Positions 59,966-64,000 of a stretch of DNA of 64,000 nt are shown piece after piece. Position 1 is the first letter of the stretch, and every line of letters begins with the position of its first letter. The translations under genes were made by a program, and so were the position numbers. The notes below the pieces were generated by a model that was not told the origin of the DNA, did not search any database, and saw nothing but the letters and a program-made list of their open reading frames with translations. This stretch comes from Sphingomonadaceae bacterium 3R27C6 (lineage in GTDB: Bacteria; Pseudomonadota; Alphaproteobacteria; Sphingomonadales; Sphingomonadaceae): positions 62,001-126,000 of the forward strand of contig SCNS01000012.1 in assembly GCA_005503215.1 (NCBI GenBank), in the 5' to 3' direction.

Positions 59966-60490
59966 TCAGAAAATTCCCGCCGCCAGCCCCTCGGCCAGTG
60001 CCTCGCCGAGGTCGCGCGCTTCGGCCAAATGATTGTCGGCAATCGTCTTTGGCGCGAGGATCGTTTCGGGCGTCTGCGCATCGGTGTTGACGATGATATG
60101 ATCGGCCACACGCTTAAGCCGCCAGCCGGTCGCGATGCGGTCGAGCTGGCGCTGGGCGTTTTCGCCGTCGGAGCCCGCGCAGATGATCGTCGCATAGGGG
60201 CGGCCCTCGAGCTTCCCGAGGCAGGGGTAATAGCAGCGGTCGAACATCTCCTTCATCGCACCCGACAGCGCGGCGAGATTTTCGGGGCCGACGAAGAGAT
60301 AGCCGGCCGCGGCCTGCAGCGCCTCCGGCGTGACGTCATTCGCCGCGACGAGCTTCGCCGTCCCCGCGCCCTCGGCAGCCGCCGCGACGAGCTTCGCCGT
60401 CCCCGCGCCCTCGGCAGCGGCACGCGCAAGCGCCTCGCTGCCACCGGTGCGGCTGTGCCAGGCGATCAGGAGGTGCGGCGCGTCGGTCAT
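59966..60490 (-). CDS. Flavodoxin/NADPH-dependent reductase-like protein
   Basis: A 174-residue flavodoxin-fold protein: FMN phosphate loop LLIAWHSRTGGSEALARAAAEG near the N-terminus, then YLFVGPENLAALSGAMKEMFDRCYYPCLGKLEGRPYATIICAGSDGE. ATG 60490 is the start with the correct N-terminal strand. Residues about 27-52 contain a 13-residue tandem duplication (AAEGAGTAKLVA twice), unusual for the fold, in helix 1. Role as a redox carrier or quinone reductase is inferred. Confidence 0.78.
   Translation of the reverse strand: MTDAPHLLIAWHSRTGGSEALARAAAEGAGTAKLVAAAAEGAGTAKLVAANDVTPEALQAAAGYLFVGPENLAALSGAMKEMFDRCYYPCLGKLEGRPYATIICAGSDGENAQRQLDRIATGWRLKRVADHIIVNTDAQTPETILAPKTIADNHLAEARDLGEALAEGLAAGIF
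60342..60419. repeat. 39-bp tandem duplication inside the flavodoxin-like gene
   Basis: Copies at 60342-60380 and 60381-60419 match at 38 of 39 positions (unit starts GCCGCGACGAGCTTCGCCGT). The unit length is a multiple of three, so the reading frame is kept. Confidence 0.92.
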
Positions 60491-60555
60491 GCACCGATGC
60501 TTGCCAAGCCCCGGCACGCGGCGCAAGCTGCCCCGAAACATGGGGGAGACATGAC

Positions 60556-62517
60556 ATGCGCCGACTGACCGCCCTGCTGCTCGCCGGAACCCTGCCCTTC
60601 ACCGCCGCCGCGCAGGACGCCGCGAGCGAGGCGACGCGCGCCGCGCAGGCCGAAATCGCCGGGCGCCTGCCGCTCGACGATCCGCGCGACGAGGCCAATG
60701 TGCTGCGCGGCAAGCTTGCCGAGATTCCGGGCGGGGTGATTCTGGGCAAGGACGGCAAGATTGTGTGGGATCGGCGGCCTTACGCCTTCCTCGACGCCAG
60801 GGAGGCGCCCGATACGGTCAACCCGTCGCTGTGGCGGCAGGCGCGGCTGAATGCGGTGCACGGATTGTTCGAGGTCGTGCCGGGCAAAATCTGGCAAGTC
60901 CGCGGTTACGATATTTCGGTGATGACGATCATCCGCGGCAAGAGCGGATGGATTATCGTCGATCCGCTGCTGTCCGAAGAGGCGGCGGCGGCGAGCTGGA
61001 AATTGTTCGCCGACACGGTCGAGGCGAAATCGGGCAGGCTGCCGATCAAGGCGGTGATCTTCAGCCACAGCCACAGCGACCATTTCGGCGGCGTCGGCGG
61101 CATCGTCACCCCCGAACAGGTCAAGCGCGAGAAGATCCGCATCATCGCGCCGCACGGCTTTTCGGAGGAAGCGACGTCGGAAAATGTGCTTGCCGGCACC
61201 GCGATGGGGCGACGCGCGCTCTACATGTTCGGATCGATCCTGCCGCCCGGGCCCGCGGGACAGGTCGACACCGGGCTGGGGCCGAAGCTGTCGTCGGGGA
61301 CGATCGGCTATATGGAGCCGACCGAGAGTGTCGCCGCGACCGGCGGCACGCTGACGATCGACGGGCTGGCGTTCGAATTCCTCGATGCGGGCGGGACCGA
61401 GGCGCCGTCGGAGTTCGTCTTCTATATCCCGGCGTACAAGGCTTTGCACACGACCGAGGTCGTCACGCACACGCTGCACAATGTGCTCACCCTTCGCGGT
61501 GCGCAGGTGCGCGACGCGCTGCACTGGTCGAAGGTGATCGACGCCGCGCTCATCCGCTGGGGCGGCAAGGCCGAGGTCGCGCTGGCGTCGCATCACTGGC
61601 CGACGTGGGGCGCGGGCGAGGTCAGCAGCCTGCTCACCAGCCAGCGCGACATCTATCGTTATGTCCACGACCGGACGCTGTTTCTCGCCAACCGCGGCGC
61701 GACGCTCCACGAGCTCGCCGATGTCACCCCCGAGGCACCGGGGCAGGCGGCGGACTTCGGCGCGCGCGGCTATTATGGCACGGTCAATCACGACATGAAG
61801 GCGACCTATCAGCGCTATTTCGGCTGGTGGGACGGCAATCCCGCCAATTTCAACCCGCTGCCGCCCGAAGCCAGCGCGCCCAAATATGTCGCGCTCGCGG
61901 GCGGCGGCGACAAATTGCTCGCGGCGGGCAAGGCGGCGATCGCGGCGGGCGACTATCGCTGGGCGGCCGAGCTGTTGAACAAGCTGGTGTTCGCCGAGCC
62001 GGGCAACAAGGACGCGCGCGCGGCGCTCGCCTCGGCCTATGACCAGATGGGGTATCAGGCCGAGTCAGGCGCGTGGCGAAATTATTATCTCGCCGCCGCG
62101 GCAAGCCTGCGGGGCACCGCGGTCGAAAGCCTGTCGGGCAACGGGCAGAGCCGGTCGTTCGTCAGCGCGATCCCGACCGCGGTGTTTTTCGACGCACTCG
62201 CGACGCGCTTCGACGCCGCGAAAGGGCGCGCGGTCAAAGGCACCTTCCAGTTCATACTGCCCGACAGCAAGGAAGCGGTCGCGATCGTCGTCGGCGGCGG
62301 GGTCGAGGTGCCGCGGTACGGCCTGACCGACCCCGCGCCGACCGCGACGATCACGATAAACCGGGCAACGCTCGACGATGTGATGCTGGGGCAGGCGCAG
62401 TTTCCCGCGCTGCTTCAGTCGGGCGCGATCAGGATCGACGGCGACCGCATGGCGTTCCTGTCATGGTTCGCGCTCCACCCGCCCGCCGACCCGCGCTTCA
62501 ATGTGGTTGTGCCATAG
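60556..62517 (+). CDS. Alkyl/aryl sulfatase of the metallo-beta-lactamase fold (SdsA/BDS1-type)
   Basis: A 653-residue exported enzyme (signal RRLTALLLAGTLPFTAAAQ). The MBL zinc motif FSHSHSDHFGGVGGI (HxHxDH, about residue 173) and the second metal region with Glu-Thr HTTEVVTHTLHNVLTLRGAQVRD match type III alkylsulfatases. A middle helical dimerisation domain (about 410-530) and a C-terminal SCP2-like domain (about 535-650) complete the family layout. It probably hydrolyses alkyl sulfate esters such as SDS, yielding sulfate. Confidence 0.92.
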   Translation: MRRLTALLLAGTLPFTAAAQDAASEATRAAQAEIAGRLPLDDPRDEANVLRGKLAEIPGGVILGKDGKIVWDRRPYAFLDAREAPDTVNPSLWRQARLNAVHGLFEVVPGKIWQVRGYDISVMTIIRGKSGWIIVDPLLSEEAAAASWKLFADTVEAKSGRLPIKAVIFSHSHSDHFGGVGGIVTPEQVKREKIRIIAPHGFSEEATSENVLAGTAMGRRALYMFGSILPPGPAGQVDTGLGPKLSSGTIGYMEPTESVAATGGTLTIDGLAFEFLDAGGTEAPSEFVFYIPAYKALHTTEVVTHTLHNVLTLRGAQVRDALHWSKVIDAALIRWGGKAEVALASHHWPTWGAGEVSSLLTSQRDIYRYVHDRTLFLANRGATLHELADVTPEAPGQAADFGARGYYGTVNHDMKATYQRYFGWWDGNPANFNPLPPEASAPKYVALAGGGDKLLAAGKAAIAAGDYRWAAELLNKLVFAEPGNKDARAALASAYDQMGYQAESGAWRNYYLAAAASLRGTAVESLSGNGQSRSFVSAIPTAVFFDALATRFDAAKGRAVKGTFQFILPDSKEAVAIVVGGGVEVPRYGLTDPAPTATITINRATLDDVMLGQAQFPALLQSGAIRIDGDRMAFLSWFALHPPADPRFNVVVP

Positions 62518-62542
62518 GGCTGCCACCGACTATCGGAGGAAC

Positions 62543-63070
62543 ATGACCGACATCCCCGCGCACCCGACCGATCCTTTCGACGCAGAGGCGATCAACGCCA
62601 CCGAAGGGCTCGATCCGGTCGACCCCGCCTATGCGCAGGTGCTGCGCATCGCGACCGCGCTCAACCTGATCCCGCTCGCGATCGGCGCGAGCGTGTTCGA
62701 TGCACTGCTGATCCGCCATATCGGAGGGCCGTACGGGCTGATCACCGCGGCCGCGTGGGTGATCGCGGCGATCGTGATCGTCAGCTTTCCCTCGCGCCGC
62801 GTGTCGCGCTGGGGGTACAAGATCGGCGAGGGACAGCTGCGCGTCGCGCGCGGCTGGCTGTTCCGCACCGACACGATCGTCCCCTTTGTGCGCGTCCAGC
62901 ATATCGACGTCGGGCAGGGGCCGATCGAGCGCTGGTTCGGACTGTCGCACCTGATCGTCCACACCTCGGGGACGCATAACAGCACGGTGACGCTGCCCGG
63001 GCTTCACGCCGACCTGGCGGCCGCGATGCGCGAGACGATCCGCCGGCATATCCAGACCGATTTCGCATGA
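62543..63070 (+). CDS. YdbS-like bacterial PH-domain membrane protein
   Basis: A 175-residue protein with two helices (LNLIPLAIGASVFDALLI and YGLITAAAWVIAAIVIVSF) and a bPH2 domain (about 85-165) with the conserved RWGYKIGEGQLRVARGWLFRTDTIVPFVRVQHIDVGQGPIERWFGL. ATG 62543 follows GGAGG. It overlaps the next gene by four bases (ATGA), the usual YdbS-YdbT pairing. The function is unknown. Confidence 0.88.
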   Translation: MTDIPAHPTDPFDAEAINATEGLDPVDPAYAQVLRIATALNLIPLAIGASVFDALLIRHIGGPYGLITAAAWVIAAIVIVSFPSRRVSRWGYKIGEGQLRVARGWLFRTDTIVPFVRVQHIDVGQGPIERWFGLSHLIVHTSGTHNSTVTLPGLHADLAAAMRETIRRHIQTDFA

Positions 63071-64000
63071 GCGACGACGCCGTCATCGCTGCGACCGAAA
63101 GCGAGCCGGACTGGCAGCGGCTGCACCCTGCGACGCTGGCGCTCGCGGTCGTCGAGCTGGGGCCGCGCTCGCTGCAATTCCTGCCCGCAGTCGCCGCCTT
63201 GGGTTTCACCGGCAACTGGGTCTGGATCGTGCCCGCGGTCGGCGCCTTTCTGCTCATCTCGCTGGGGGCCGCGTGGTTTCAATGGCTGCGCTTCCGCTTT
63301 TTGGTCGGCGCCGACGAGGTCGTGATCGAGAGCGGCGTTTTTTCACGCCAGCATCGCACGATCCCGTTCGACCGTATCCAGGACGTCAGCATCGAGCAGG
63401 GGCTGGTCTCGCGCGCGCTCGGCATCGCCAAGGTCGGGTTCGAGACCGGCGCGGGCGGCAAGGAGAATGACGCGAGCCTCGATGCGATCGCGCTCGACGC
63501 GGCGCAGGCGCTGCGCACAACGATCCGCGCGCATCGCAGCGACGAGGTGGCGGCGACGGCCACCGCAGCCGATGCACCCGAGGCGCTGCCCGCCACCGAG
63601 GACCGGTTGCTCTTTGCGATGGGGCCGCGCCAATTGCTGCTCGCGGGGTTGTTCAACTTCTCGCTCGCTGCGCTCGCGGTGGTCGGCGCGGGCATGCAGT
63701 TTTTCGACGGGCTGCTGCCGTTCGATTTCAACGTCTTCAACCCCAGGGACTGGATCGACATCGCCGAGGATTATGGGCTCGACCAGTGGGTGATCGCGCA
63801 CCGCTGGGTCGCGGGCGTCGGCGCGGCCATCTCGCTCCTCTTCATCGGTTTCGCGAGCGGGATCGCTACGATGTTTTTCGCCAATTGGGATTTCCGCCTG
63901 ACGCGCGAACCGCGCGCGCTGCGCCGCACCCGCGGCCTGACGACGCGCACCGACGTCGCGGTGCCGGTGAAGCGCGTGCAGGCGGCGATTCTCGTCACCG
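63067..64000 (+). CDS. YdbT-like PH-domain membrane protein, 3' end missing
   Basis: The frame is open from ATG 63067 to the window end, about 311 residues without a stop. It has two N-terminal helices, then a bPH2 domain (FRFLVGADEVVIESGVFSRQHRTIPFDRIQDVSIEQGLVSRALGIAKVGFETG) and a further helix pair before a second domain that starts near the window end (NWDFRLTREPRALRRTRGLTTRTDVAVPVKRVQAA). YdbT proteins normally carry repeated PH modules and run to about 500 residues. It overlaps the YdbS-like gene by four bases. Confidence 0.88.
   Translation, partial: MSDDAVIAATESEPDWQRLHPATLALAVVELGPRSLQFLPAVAALGFTGNWVWIVPAVGAFLLISLGAAWFQWLRFRFLVGADEVVIESGVFSRQHRTIPFDRIQDVSIEQGLVSRALGIAKVGFETGAGGKENDASLDAIALDAAQALRTTIRAHRSDEVAATATAADAPEALPATEDRLLFAMGPRQLLLAGLFNFSLAALAVVGAGMQFFDGLLPFDFNVFNPRDWIDIAEDYGLDQWVIAHRWVAGVGAAISLLFIGFASGIATMFFANWDFRLTREPRALRRTRGLTTRTDVAVPVKRVQAAILVT

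Overview
The window is GC-rich chromosomal DNA from an alphaproteobacterium, most likely a sphingomonad of the Sphingopyxis/Sphingomonas type. This is inferred from the tonB-exbB-exbD-exbD operon, the LytTR-type two-component pair, the short PutA with a divergent Lrp-type regulator, a class II fructose bisphosphatase beside homoserine dehydrogenase, and REP-like CCCAGCGAAAGC repeats. No 16S rRNA or other taxonomic marker was seen, so genus is not proven. No prophage, insertion sequence, CRISPR array or replication origin was found.

Layout. 1-8.7 kb: a metal-resistance block on the plus strand (end of copC, copD, a DUF3703 gene behind a MerR-type promoter, a small His-containing secreted protein, then czcC-czcB-czcA-czcD). 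8.7-10.4 kb: a methyltransferase and AraC regulator on the minus strand and tRNA-Gly(GCC). 10.6-24.9 kb: mostly housekeeping genes (thioredoxin-TPR co-chaperone, LON-substrate-binding protein, a region-2-only sigma-like protein, UbiH-type hydroxylase, FtsK, LolA, exonuclease III, a RibA with a degenerate RibB-like N-terminus, a LytS/LytR-like pair, an HxlR regulator opposite a small secreted protein, and a bifunctional Rel/SpoT).

25.0-34.6 kb is the most unusual part: four tightly packed minus-strand genes coding, in transcription order, for a c554-like multiheme cytochrome, a lipoprotein with two GlcG/HbpS-like domains, a predicted outer-membrane beta-barrel, and a 1430-residue decaheme cytochrome with a C-terminal LVIVD-type propeller. 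Together they look like a porin-cytochrome electron conduit, which I infer from architecture only. gdhA lies directly upstream on the same strand, and a CcmI/NrfG-like TPR gene, possibly for cytochrome c maturation, is divergent from gdhA.

37-49.7 kb: proline catabolism (putA with a divergent Lrp-type regulator), tRNA-Gly(CCC), a transglutaminase-like protein, a Tet-type MFS pump, a CinA-type protein, GST, GNAT, Bax-inhibitor-1 protein, ThpR, a low-molecular-weight phosphatase, a second MFS transporter and a lipoprotein Cu/Zn superoxide dismutase. 49.9-53.5 kb: a less GC-rich gene for a TonB-C-terminal-domain protein, then the tonB-exbB-exbD-exbD operon. 53.8-64 kb: secreted and membrane proteins of unknown role, homoserine dehydrogenase, GlpX, a GAF histidine kinase, a large AT-rich palindrome, a flavodoxin-like protein with a 39-bp tandem duplication, an alkylsulfatase, and two bacterial PH-domain membrane proteins, the second cut by the window end.
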